Origin: Cladorhizidae sp. MBARI D1340-BT2
Taxonomy: Eukaryota > Porifera > Demospongiae > Poecilosclerida > Cladorhizidae
Direction of reading: 5' to 3'
Assembly: GCA_028752905.1 (NCBI GenBank)
Contig: JAQNBH010000002.1
Span: forward strand, 36,858,075-36,922,074
Length of the DNA stretch: 64,000 nt
Below are positions 28,101 to 41,730 of this stretch, piece after piece. A program made the position numbers and the translations under genes. The notes beneath the pieces were generated by a model that saw nothing but the letters and a program-made list of their open reading frames with translations, had not been told where the DNA came from and searched no databases. How positions within the stretch are numbered: position 1 is the first letter of the stretch; each line of letters starts with the position of its first letter.

Positions 28101-31100
28101 CTGGCAGGATTAGTTGGATCATGTGGTGCACTTCCTACTGGCAGGATTAGTTGGATCATGTGATGCACTTCCTACTGGCAGCATTAGTTGGATCATGTGA
28201 TGCACTTCCTACTGGCAGGATTAGTTGGATCATGTGATGCACTTCCTACTGGCAGGATTAGTTGGATCATGTGATGCACTTCCTACTGGCAGGATTAGTT
28301 GGATCATGTGATGCACTTCCTATTGGCAGCATTAGTTGGATCATGTGATGCACTTCATACTGGCAGGATGAGTTGGATCATGTGATGCACTTCCTACTGG
28401 CAGGATTAGTTGGAGCATGTGATGCACTTCCTACTGGCAGCATTAGTGGGATCATGTGATGCACTTCCTACAGGCAGGATGAGTTGGATCATGTGATGCA
28501 CTTCCTACTGGCAGGATTAGTTGGATCATGTGATGCACTTCCTACTGGCAGGATTAGTTGGATCATGTGATGCACTTCCTACTGGCAGGATTAGTTGGAT
28601 CATGTGATGCAGTTCCTACAGGCAGGATGAGTTGGATCATGTGATGCACTTCCTACTGGCAGCATTAGTTGGATCATGTGATTCACTTCCTACTGGCAGC
28701 ATTAGTTGGATCATGTGATGCACTTCCTACTGGCAGCATTAGTTGGAGCATGTGATGCACTTCCTACTGGCAGGATTAGTTGGATCATGTGATGCACTTC
28801 CTACTGGCAGCATTAGTTGGATCATGTGATGCACTTCCTACTGGCAGCATTAGTTGGATCATGTGATGCACTTCCTACTGGCAGCATTAGTTGGATCATG
28901 TGATGCACTTCCTACTGGCAGCATTAGTTGGATCATGTGATGCACTTCCTACTGGCAGCATTAGTTGGATCATGTGATGCACTTCCTACTGGCAGGATTA
29001 GTTGGATCATGTGATGCACTTCCTACTGGCAGGATTAGTTGGATCATGTGATGCACTTCCTACTGGCAGCATTAGTTGGATCATGTGATGCACTTCCTAC
29101 TGGCAGCATTAGTTGGATCATGTGATGCACTTCCTACTGGCAGGATTAGTTGGATCATGTGGTGCACTTCCTACTGGCAGGATTAGTTGGATCATGTGAT
29201 GCACTTCCTACTGGCAGCATTAGTTGGATCATGTGATGCACTTCCTACTGGCAGGATTAGTTGGATCATGTGATGCATTTCCTACTGGCAGGATTAGTTG
29301 GATCATGTGATGCACTTCCTACTGGCAGGATTAGTTGGATCATGTGATGCACTTCCTACTGGCAGCATTAGTTGGATCATGTGATGCACTTCATACTGGC
29401 AGGATGAGTTGGATCATGTGATGCACTTCCTACTGGCAGGATTAGTTGGAGCATGTGATGCACTTCCTACTGGCAGCATTAGTTGGATCATGTGATGCAC
29501 TTCCTACAGGCAGGATGAGTTGGATCATGTGATGCACTTCCTACTGGCAGGATTAGTTGGATCATGTGATGCACTTCCTACTGGCAGGATTAGTTGGATC
29601 ATGTGATGCACTTCCTACCGGCAGGATTAGTTGGATCATGTGATGCACTTCCTACAGGCAGGATGAGTTGGATCATGTGATGCACTTCCTACTGGCAGCA
29701 TTAGTTGGATCATGTGATGCACTTCCTACTGGCAGCATTAGTTGGATCATGTGATGCACTTCCTACTGGCAGCATTAGTTGGATCATGTGATGCACTTCC
29801 TACTGGCAGGATTAGTTGGATCATGTGATGCACTTCCTACTGGCAGGATTAGTTGGATCATGTGATGCACTTCCTACTGGCAGCATTAGTTGGAGAATGT
29901 GATGCACTTCCTACTGGCAGAATGAGTTGGATCATGTGATGCACTTCCTACTGGCAGGATTAGTTGGATCATGTGATGCACTTCCTACTGGCAGCATTAG
30001 TTGGATCATGTGATGCACTTCCTACTGGCAGCATTAGTTGGATCATGTGATGCACTTCCTACTGGCAGCATTAGTTGGATCATGTGATGCACTTCCTACT
30101 GGCAGTATTAGTTGGATCATGTGATGCACTTCCTACTGGCAGCATTAGTTGGATCATGTGATGCACTTCCTACTGGCAGAATGAGTTGGATCATGTGATG
30201 CACTTCCTACTGGCAGCATTAGTTGGATCATGTGATGCACTTCCTACTGGCAGGATTAGTTGGATCATGTGATGCACTTCCTACTGGCAGCATTAGTTGG
30301 ATCATGTGATGCACTTCCTACTGGCAGCATTAGTTGGATCATGTGATGCACTTCCTACTGGCAGGATTAGTTGGATCATGTGATGCACTTCCTACTGACA
30401 GCATTAGTTGGATCATGTGATGCACTTCCTACTGGCAGGATTAGTTGGATCATGTGATGCACTTCCTACTGACAGCATTAGTTGGATCATGTGATGCACT
30501 TCCTACTGGCAGCATTAGTTGGATCATGTGATGCACTTCCTACTGGCAGCATTAGTTGGATCATGTGATGCACTTCCTACTGGCAGCATTAGTTGGATCA
30601 TGTGATGCACTTCCTACTGGCAGCATTAGTTGGAGCATGTGATGCACTTCCTACTGGCAGCATTAGTTGGATCATGTGATGCACTTCCTACTGGCAGCAT
30701 TAGTTGGATCATGTGATGCACTTCCTACTGGCAGGATTAGTTGGATCATGTGATGCACTTCCTACTGACAGCATTAGTTGGATCATGTGATGCACTTCCT
30801 ACTGGCAGGATTAGTTGGATCATGTGATGCACTTCCTACTGACAGCATTAGTTGGATCATGTGATGCACTTCCTACTGGCAGCATTAGTTGGATCATGTG
30901 ATGCACTTCCTACTGGCAGCATTAGTTGGATCATGTGATGCACTTCCTACTGGCAGCATTAGTTGGATCATGTGATGCACTTCCCACTGGCAGCATTAGT
31001 TGGAGCATGTGATGCACTTCCTACTGGCAGCATTAGTTGGATCATGTGATGCACTTCCTACTGACAGCATTAGTTGGATCATGTGATGCACTTCCTACTG

Positions 31101-34100
31101 GCAGCATTAGTTGGATCATGTGATGCACTTCCTACTGGCAGCATTAGTTGGATCATGTGATGCACTTCCTACTGACAGCATTAGTTGGATCATGTGATGC
31201 ACTTCCTACTGACAGCATTAGTTGGATCATGTGATGCACTTCCTACTGGCAGGATTAGTTGGATCATGTGATGCACTTCCTACTGACAGCATTAGTTGGA
31301 TCATGTGATGCACTTCCTACTGGCAGCATTAGATGGATCATGTGATGCACTTCCTACTGGCAGGATTAGTTGGATCATGTGATGCACTTCCTACTGGCAG
31401 CATTAGTTGGATCATGTGATGCACTTCCTACTGGCAGCATTAGTTGGAGCATGTGATGCACTTCCTACTGGCAGCATTAGTTGGATCATGTGATGCACTT
31501 CCTACTGGCAGCATTAGTTGGATCATGTGATGCACTTCCTACTGGCAGGATTAGTTGGATCATGTGATGCACTTCCTACTGACAGCATTAGTTGGATCAT
31601 GTGATGCACTTCCTACTGGCAGGATTAGTTGGATCATGTGATGCACTTCCTACTGACAGCATTAGTTGGATCATGTGATGCACTTCCTACTGGCAGCATT
31701 ATGGAGCATGTGATGCACTTCCTACTGGCAGCATTAGTTGGATCATGTGATGCACTTCCTACTGGCAGCATTAGTTGGATCATGTGATGCACTTCCTACT
31801 GGCAGGATTAGTTGGATCATGTGATGCACTTCCTACTGACAGCATTAGTTGGATCATGTGATGCACTTCCTACTGGCAGGATTAGTTGGATCATGTGATG
31901 CACTTCCTACTGACAGCATTAGTTGGATCATGTGATGCACTTCCTACTGGCAGCATTAGTTGGATCATGTGATGCACTTCCTACTGGCAGCATTAGTTGG
32001 ATCATGTGATGCACTTCCTACTGGCAGCATTAGTTGGATCATGTGATGCACTTCCTACTGGCAGCATTAGTTGGATCATGTGATGCACTTCCTACTGGCA
32101 ACATTAGTTGGAGCATGTGATGCACTTCCTACAGGCAGAATTAGTTGGATCATGTGATGCACTTCCTACTGACAGCATTAGTTGGATCATGTGATGCACT
32201 TCCTACTGGCAGCATTAGTTGGATCATGTGATGCACTTCCTACTGGCAGCATTAGTTGGATCATGTGATGCACTTCCTACTGGCAGCATTAGTTGGATCA
32301 TGTGATGCATTTCCTACTGGCAGCATTAGTTGGATCATGTGATGCACTTCCTACTGGCAGCATTAGTTGGATCATGTGATGCACTTCCTACTGGCAGCAT
32401 TAGTTGGAGCATGTGATGCACTTCCTACTGGCAGCATTAGTTGGATCATGTGATGCACTTCCTACTGGCAACATTAGTTGGAGCATGTGATGCACTTCCT
32501 ACAGGCAGAATTAGTTGGATCATGTGATGCACTTCCTACTGACAGCATTAGTTGGATCATGTGATGCACTTCCTACTGGCAGCATTAGTTGGATCATGTG
32601 ATGCACTTCCTACTGGCAGGATTAGTTGGATCATGTGATGCACTTCCTACTGACAGCATTAGTTGGATCATGTGATGCACTTCCTACTGGCAGCATTAGT
32701 TGGATCATGTGATGCACTTCCTACTGGCAGCATTAGTTGGATCATGTGATGCACTTCCTACTGGCAGCATTAGTTGGATCATGTGATGCACTTCCTACTG
32801 GCAGCATTAGTTGGAGCATGTGATGCACTTCCTACTGGCAGCATTAGTTGGATCATGTGATGCACTTCCTACTGGCAGCATTAGTTGGATCATGTGATGC
32901 ACTTCCTACTGGCAGGATTAGTTGGATCATGTGATGCACTTCCTACTGGCAGCATTAGTTGGATCATGTGATGCACTTCATACTGGCAGGATGAGTTGGA
33001 TCATGTGATGCACTTCCTACTGGCAGGATTAGTTGGAGCATGTGATGCACTTCCTACTGGCAGCATTAGTTGGATCATGTGATGCACTTCCTACAGGCAG
33101 GATGAGTTGGATCATGTGATGCACTTCCTACTGGCAGGATTAGTTGGATCATGTGATGCACTTCCTACTGGCAGGATTAGTTGGATCATGTGATGCACTT
33201 CCTACTGGCAGGATTAGTTGGATCATGTGATGCACTTCCTACTGGCAGGATTAGTTGGATCATGTGATGCACTTCCTACTGGCAGGATTAGTTGGATCAT
33301 GTGATGCACTTTCTACTGGCAGCATTAGTTGGATCATGTGATGCACTTCCTACTGGCAGCATTAGTTGGATCATGTGATGCACTTCCTACTGGCAGCATT
33401 AGTTGGATCATGTGATGCACTTACTACTGGCAGGATTAGTTGGATCATGTGATGCACTTCCTACTGGCAGGATTAGTTGGATCATGTGATGCACTTCCTA
33501 CTGGCAGCATTAGTTGGAGAATGTGATGCACTTCCTACTGGCAGCATAAGTTGGATCATGTGATGCACTTCCTACTGGCAGCATTAGTTGGATCATGTGA
33601 TTCACTTCCTACTGGAAGGATTAGTTGGATCATGTGATGCACTTCCTACTGGCAGCATTAGTTGGAGCATGTGATGCACTTCCTACTGGCAGGATTAGTT
33701 GGATCATGTGATGCACTTCCTACTGGCAGCATTAGTTGGATCATGTGATGCACTTCCTACTGGCAGCATTAGTTGGATCATGTGATGCACTTCCTACTGG
33801 CAGCATTAGTTGGATCATGTGATGCACTTCCTACTGGCAGGATTAGTTGGAGCATGTGATGCACTTCCTACTGGCAGGATTAGTTGGATCATGTGATGCA
33901 CTTCCTACTGGCAGGATTAGTTGGATCATGTGATGCACTTCCTACTGGCAGGATTAGTTGGATCATGTGATGCACTTCCTACTGGCAGCATTAGTTGGAT
34001 CATGTGATGCACTTCCTACTGGCAGCATTAGTTGGATCATGTGATGCACTTCCTACTGGCAGGATTAGTTGGATCATGTGGTGCACTTCCTACTGGCAGG

Positions 34101-37100
34101 ATTAGTTGGATCATGTGATGCACTTCCTACTGGCAGCATTAGTTGGATCATGTGATGCACTTCCTACTGGCAGGATTAGTTGGATCATGTGATGCACTTC
34201 CTACTGGCAGGATTAGTTGGATCATGTGATGCACTTCCTACTGGCAGGATTAGTTGGATCATGTGATGCACTTCCTACTGGCAGCATTAGTTGGATCATG
34301 TGATGCACTTCATACTGGCAGGATGAGTTGGATCATGTGATGCACTTCCTACTGGCAGGATTAGTTGGAGCATGTGATGCACTTCCTACTGGCAGCATTA
34401 GTTGGATCATGTGATGCACTTCCTACAGGCAGGATGAGTTGGATCATGTGATGCACTTCCTACTGGCAGGATTAGTTGGATCATGTGATGCACTTCCTAC
34501 TGGCAGGATTAGTTGGATCATGTGATGCACTTCCTACTGGCAGGATTAGTTGGATCATGTGATGCAGTTCCTACAGGCAGGATGAGTTGGATCATGTGAT
34601 GCACTTCCTACTGGCAGCATTAGTTGGATCATGTGATGCACTTCCTACTGGCAGAATTAGTTGGATCATGTGATGCACTTCCTACTGGCAGCATTAGTTG
34701 GATCATGTGATGCACTTCCTACTGGCAGGATTAGTTGGATCATGTGATGCACTTCCTACTGGCAGGATTAGTTGGATCATGTGATGCACTTCCTACTGGC
34801 AGCATTAGTTGGAGAATGTGATGCACTTCCTACTGGCAGCATAAGTTGGATCATGTGATGCACTTCCTACTGGCAGCATTAGTTTGGATCATGTGATTCA
34901 CTTCCTACTGGCAGCATTAGTTGGATCATGTGATGCACTTCCTACTGGCAGCATTAGTTGGAGCATGTGATGCACTTCCTACTGGCAGGATTAGTTGGAT
35001 CATGTGATGCACTTCCTACTGGCAGCATTAGTTGGATCATGTGATGCACTTCCTACTGGCAGCATTAGTTGGATCATGTGATGCACTTCCTACTGGCAGC
35101 ATTAGTTGGATCATGTGATGCACTTCCTACTGGCAGCATTAGTTGGATCATGTGATGCACTTCCTACTGGCAGCATTAGTTGGATCATGTGATGCACTTC
35201 CTACTGGCAGGATTAGTTGGATCATGTGATGCACTTCCTACTGGCAGGATTAGTTGGATCATGTGATGCACTTCCTACTGGCAGCATTAGTTGGATCATG
35301 TGATGCACTTCCTACTGGCAGCATTAGTTGGATCATGTGATGCACTTCCTACTGGCAGGATTAGTTGGATCATGTGGTGCACTTCCTACTGGCAGGATTA
35401 GTTGGATCATGTGATGCACTTCCTACTGGCAGCATTAGTTGGATCATGTGATGCACTTCCTACTGGCAGGATTAGTTGGATCATGTGATGCATTTCCTAC
35501 TGGCAGGATTAGTTGGATCATGTATGCACTTCCTACTGGCAGGATTAGTTGGATCATGTGATGCACTTCCTACTGGCAGCATTAGTTGGATCATGTGATG
35601 CACTTCATACTGGCAGGATGAGTTGGATCATGTGATGCACTTCCTACTGGCAGGATTAGTTGGAGCATGTGATGCACTTCCTACTGGCAGCATTAGTTGG
35701 ATCATGTGATGCACTTCCTACAGGCAGGATGAGTTGGATCATGTGATGCACTTCCTACTGGCAGGATTAGTTGGATCATGTGATGCACTTCCTACTGGCA
35801 GGATTAGTTGGATCATGTGATGCACTTCCTACCGGCAGGATTAGTTGGATCATGTGATGCACTTCCTACAGGCAGGATGAGTTGGATCATGTGATGCACT
35901 TCCTACTGGCAGCATTAGTTGGATCATGTGATGCACTTCCTACTGGCAGCATTAGTTGGATCATGTGATGCACTTCCTACTGGCAGCATTAGTTGGATCA
36001 TGTGATGCACTTCCTACTGGCAGGATTAGTTGGATCATGTGATGCACTTCCTACTGGCAGGATTAGTTGGATCATGTGATGCACTTCCTACTGGCAGCAT
36101 TAGTTGGAGAATGTGATGCACTTCCTACTGGCAGAATGAGTTGGATCATGTGATGCACTTCCTACTGGCAGGATTAGTTGGATCATGTGATGCACTTCCT
36201 ACTGGCAGCATTAGTTGGATCATGTGATGCACTTCCTACTGGCAGCATTAGTTGGATCATGTGATGCACTTCCTACTGGCAGCATTAGTTGGATCATGTG
36301 ATGCATTTCCTACTGGCAGCATTAGTTGGATCATGTGTCCTACTGGCAGCATTAGTTGGATCATGTGATGCACTTCCTACTGGCAGCATTAGTTGGATCA
36401 TGTGATGCACTTCCTACTGGCAGCATTAGTTGGATCATGTGATGCACTTCCTACTGGCAGCATTAGTTGGATCATGTGATGCACTTCCTACTGGCAGCAT
36501 TAGTTGGATCATGTGATGCACTTCCTACTGGCAGCATTAGTTGGATCATGTGATGCATTTCCTACTGACAGCATTAGTTGGATCATGTGATGCACTTCCT
36601 ACTGGCAGCATTAGTTGGAGCATGTGATGCACTTCCTACTGGCAGCATTAGTTGGATCATGTGATGCACTTCCTACTGGCAGCATTAGTTGGATCATGTG
36701 ATGCACTTCCTACTGGCAGCATTAGTTGGATCATGTGATGCACTTCCTACTGGCAGCATTAGTTGGATCATGTGATGCACTTCCTACTGGCAGCATTAGT
36801 TGGATCATGTGATGCATTTCCTACTGGCAGCATTAGTTGGATCATGTGATGCACTTCCTACTGGCAGCATTAGTTGGAGCATGTGATGCACTTCCTACTG
36901 GCAGCATGGTGGTGTATGTGAGACTGGTGGTGTCTGCAGCAAAAATGTGGTTTAAATTCACTTTGTACAGTCTACTAGACACACAATATGATTGCATCCA
37001 CCTCTCACACACTCACACTCACACACACACACACACACCCTTCACTCTCCCACTCTGTTATGTAATGGTTGTGGTTTGCAGTATCTTCCAGACAAGATCA

Positions 37101-37612
37101 AGGAACAACATGAGAAGCTGAAAACTGAAATGTTCGGTATGTACTCGGGCTGATGTTGGAGGGCGTGAGTGGTGTATGTCCTCGCTGTGTCCAAGTACTC
37201 GCCCAGTGTGCACAGAGCGGCAAAAAGGTCCCACCCACCCCTCCCCCCCTAAATGAAACCCTGAACACTACTACTACTACTACTACTACTACTATTACTA
37301 CTACTATTATTATTATTAATACTACTACTATTATTATTACTACTACTACTACTATTATTATTATTATTATTACTATTACTACTACTACTATTATTATTAC
37401 TACTACTACTATTATTATTATTATTATTATTACTATTACTACTATTATTATTGCTATTATTATTATTATTATTACTACTGCTATTATTATTATTACTACT
37501 ACTATTATTATTACTACTACTACTATTATTATTACTACTACTACTATTATTATTAGTACTATTATTATTATTACTATTATTATATTATTACTATTATCAC
37601 TACTACTACTAC

Positions 37613-37649
<37 letters not shown>

Positions 37650-38078
37650 ACTATTATTATTATTACTAGTACTACTATTATTATTACTACTACTACTACT
37701 ATTATTATTATTATTTTTTTTTTTATTTTTATTATTATTATTATTACTATTATTATTACTACTACTACTATTATTATTACTACTACTACTTTATTATTAT
37801 TATTATTATTATTACTATTATTATTATTACTAGTACTACTATTATTATTACTACTACTACTACTATTATTATTATTATTATTTTTTTTATTTTTATTATT
37901 ATTATTATTACTATTATTATTACTACTACTACTATTATTATTACTACTACTACTTTATTATTATTATTATTATTATTACTATTATTATTACTATTATCAC
38001 TACTACTATTATTATTATTATTATTATTATTACTACTATTATTATTATTACTAGTACTACTACTATTATCACTACTAC

Positions 38079-38114
<36 letters not shown>

Positions 38115-41100
38115 TGTTACTATTACTATTATTATTTATTATTACCACTACTATTATTATTACTACTATCACTACTACTATTATTATTATTATTACTATT
38201 ATCACTACTACTATTATTATTATTACTATTATTATTACTATTATTATTATTACTACTACTTCTATTATTATTATTACTACTACTATTATTATTATTAGGT
38301 TCTGTGGTGGGAGGGGTTCATTATGATAATCTGTTACCATGGTCAATGACTTTGGGTGTGGCCTAACTTAGCCATATTGTTATGTAATGATGCCCTTGTC
38401 GTCATGACTACACAAAGTAATTATATACTGGATTAACGCTTGTTTTTCGAGGAGCTAAAGTTACAAGGATTATCGTAATGGAACTGTTTCGCAGGGTAAT
38501 TTTCGAGCTATTACAAAGCCTTGCCGGACCTTATTATTGATTAGGGGTACAATATTAACGGCCACGAGCAAGTCTGCAGAAACCTTGAATATTTAGCTTC
38601 CATTTCAAAAGTGGTGTATGGTATTGAAGTGGTGAGGCTAGTAATTGATTTGCACATCCTGTTGCTAATGAGGATGTCCAGTCAGCTATCACTATGGCAA
38701 CCTAATAAGTGCACACTGGATAAGGAACATGTATTTGCTCCACTCTAATCTTCCCTCTGACGACCCCGCCCTGAAGCAGAAGGTGGGAGAAATCCAGTGT
38801 CCATTCATGTGAATGTGGGTGGGTGTTAATGTTTATGAGTGGGTGTGACTGAGTCTGGGTGGGTGTTAATGTTTATGAGTGGGTGTGACTGAGTGAGTCT
38901 GGGTGGGTGTTAATTTTATGAGTGGGTGTGAGTGAGTCTGGGTGGGTGTTAATGTTAATGAGTGGGTGTGAGTGAGTCTGGGTGGGTGTTAATTGTAAGT
39001 GTGTGTGTAGACCTGTCATCACACACAGCCATATAAAATGAACTACATTAGACCTGTCATGGCGTCCTGAAGTAGGTGTGGCTACTCCAATATGTGTTTG
39101 CGGACTCCATAAGCAGCCATCCATAGAGAAGCTACCTACCTGTAGCAATGGTTGCCAACTTCCACACCCTAAAGGCTGCAACAGAAATGGCATTAACCTC
39201 CAGTGTAGATTGACATGGCATTATAAATTAATTAATATGAAGCATGCTACACTAGTAGATGCTGTGTATATATTATATATAATTAATATGAAGCATGCTA
39301 CACTAGTAGATGCTGTGTATATATTATATATAATTAATATGAAGCATGCTACACTAGTAGATGCTGTGTATATATTATATATAATTAATATGGAGCATGC
39401 TACACTAGTAGATGCTGTGTATATATTATATATAATTAATATGGAGCATGCTACACTAGTAGATGCTGTGTATATATTATATATAATTAATATGGAGCAT
39501 GCTACACTAGTAGATGCTGTGTATATATTATATATAATTAATATGGAGCATGCTACACTAGTAGATGCTGTGTATATATTATATATAATTAATATGGAGC
39601 ATGCTGCACTAGTAGATGCTGTGTATATATTATATATAATTAATATGGAGCATGCTACACTAGTAGATGCTGTGTATATATTATATATAATTAATATGGA
39701 GCATGCTACACTAGTAGATGCTGTGTATATATTATATATAATTAATATGAAGCATGCTGCACTAGTAGATGCTGTGTATATATTATATATAATTAATATG
39801 AAGCATGCTGCACTAGTAGATGCTGTGTATATATTATATATAATTAATATGGAGCATGCTACACTAGTAGATGCTGTGTATATATTATATATAATTAATA
39901 TGAAGCATGCTACACTAGTAGATGCTGTGTATATATTATATATAATTAATATGGAGCATGCTACACTAGTAGATGCTGTGTATATATTATATATAATTAA
40001 TATGGAGCATGCTACACTAGTAGATGCTGTGTATATATTATATATAATTAATATGAAGCATGCTACACTAGTAGATGCTGTGTATATATTATATATAATT
40101 AATATGGAGCATGCTGCACTAGTAGATGCTGTGTATATATTATATATAATTAATATGGAGCATGCTACACTAGTAGATGCTGTGTATATATTATATATAA
40201 TTAATATGGAGCATGCTACACTAGTAGATGCTGTGTATATATTATATATAATTAATATGGAGCATGCTACACTAGTAGATGCTGTGTATATATTATATAT
40301 AATTAATATGGAGCATGCTACACTAGTAGATGCTGTGTATATATTATATATAATTAATATGGAGCATGCTGCACTAGTAGATGCTGTGTATATATTATAT
40401 ATAATTAATATGAAGCATGCTACACTAGTAGATGCTGTGTATATATTATATATAATTAATATGAAGCATGCTACACTAGTAGATGCTGTGTATATATTAT
40501 ATATAATTAATATGGAGCATGCTACACTAGTAGATGCTGTGTATATATTATATATAATTAATATAGAGCATGCTACACTAGTAGATGCTGTGTATATATT
40601 ATATATAATTAATATGAAGCATGCTACACTAGTAGATGCTGTGTATATATTATATATAATTAATATGAAGCATGCTACACTAGTAGATGCTGTGTATATA
40701 TTATATATAATTAATATGGAGCATGCTACACTAGTAGATGCTGTGTATATATTATATATAATTAATATGGAGCATGCTACACTAGTAGATGCTGTGTATA
40801 TATTATATATAATTAATATGGAGCATGCTACACTAGTAGATGCTGTGTATATATTATATATAATTAATATGAAGCATGCTGCACTAGTAGACGCTGTGTA
40901 TATATTATATATAATTAATATGGAGCATGCTACACTAGTAGATGCTGTGTATATATTATATATAATTAATATGAAGCATGCTACACTAGTAGATGCTGTG
41001 TATATATTATATATAATTAATATGGAGCATGCTGCACTAGTAGATGCTGTGTATATATTATATATAATTAATATGAAGCATGCTACACTAGTAGATGCTG

Positions 41101-41685
41101 TGTATATATTATATATAATTAATATGAAGCATGCTGCACTAGTAGATGCTGTGTATATATCATATATAATTAATATGAAGCATGCTACACTAGTAGATGC
41201 TGTGTATATATCATATATAATTAATATGAAGCATGCTACACTAGTAGATGCTGTGTATATATTATATATAATTAATATGAAGCATGCTACACTAGTAGAT
41301 GCTGTGTATATATTATATATAATTAATATGAAGCATGCTGCACTAGTAGATGCTGTGTATATATTATATATAATTAATATGAAGCATGCTACACTAGTAG
41401 ATGCTGTGTATATATTATATATAATTAATATGAAGCATGCTGCACTAGTAGATGCTGTGTATATATTAGGTGTAATATAATAGGCTTATTAGGATGGCCC
41501 TTGTTGGCTTGAGATGTGGATGTGTGCAGAGGAAGTGAGGAAGTAATCTGCCGGCTCAGCTTACAGCAGCCCTGGCACAAGTGCTGTGCATGTTGAGGCA
41601 TGCTTGCTAATTGGCATTATATCACTAGCTGAGATGCCCACTCTGTTGTGGGAGTATGTTCAAGCCAGTCCAGTGTGGCTTCCAG

Positions 41686-41730
<45 letters not shown>

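Noticed and set aside
8959..36907. CRISPR array
   Set aside because: Units are directly abutting with no variable spacers, the period is continuous, and the host is an animal. The same applies to the 44-bp array.
8959..36907. Recursive splice sites or cryptic exons in every 37-bp unit (CTTCCTACTGGCAG resembles an acceptor)
   Set aside because: No CAG|GTAAG-type juxtaposed donor is present in the unit; only acceptor-like pyrimidine/CAG text, which is common by chance.
37153..38346. Long Ile/Thr, Leu, Tyr and Asn/Ser frames
   Set aside because: Translation of TTA/CTA triplet repeats; low-complexity artefacts on both strands.
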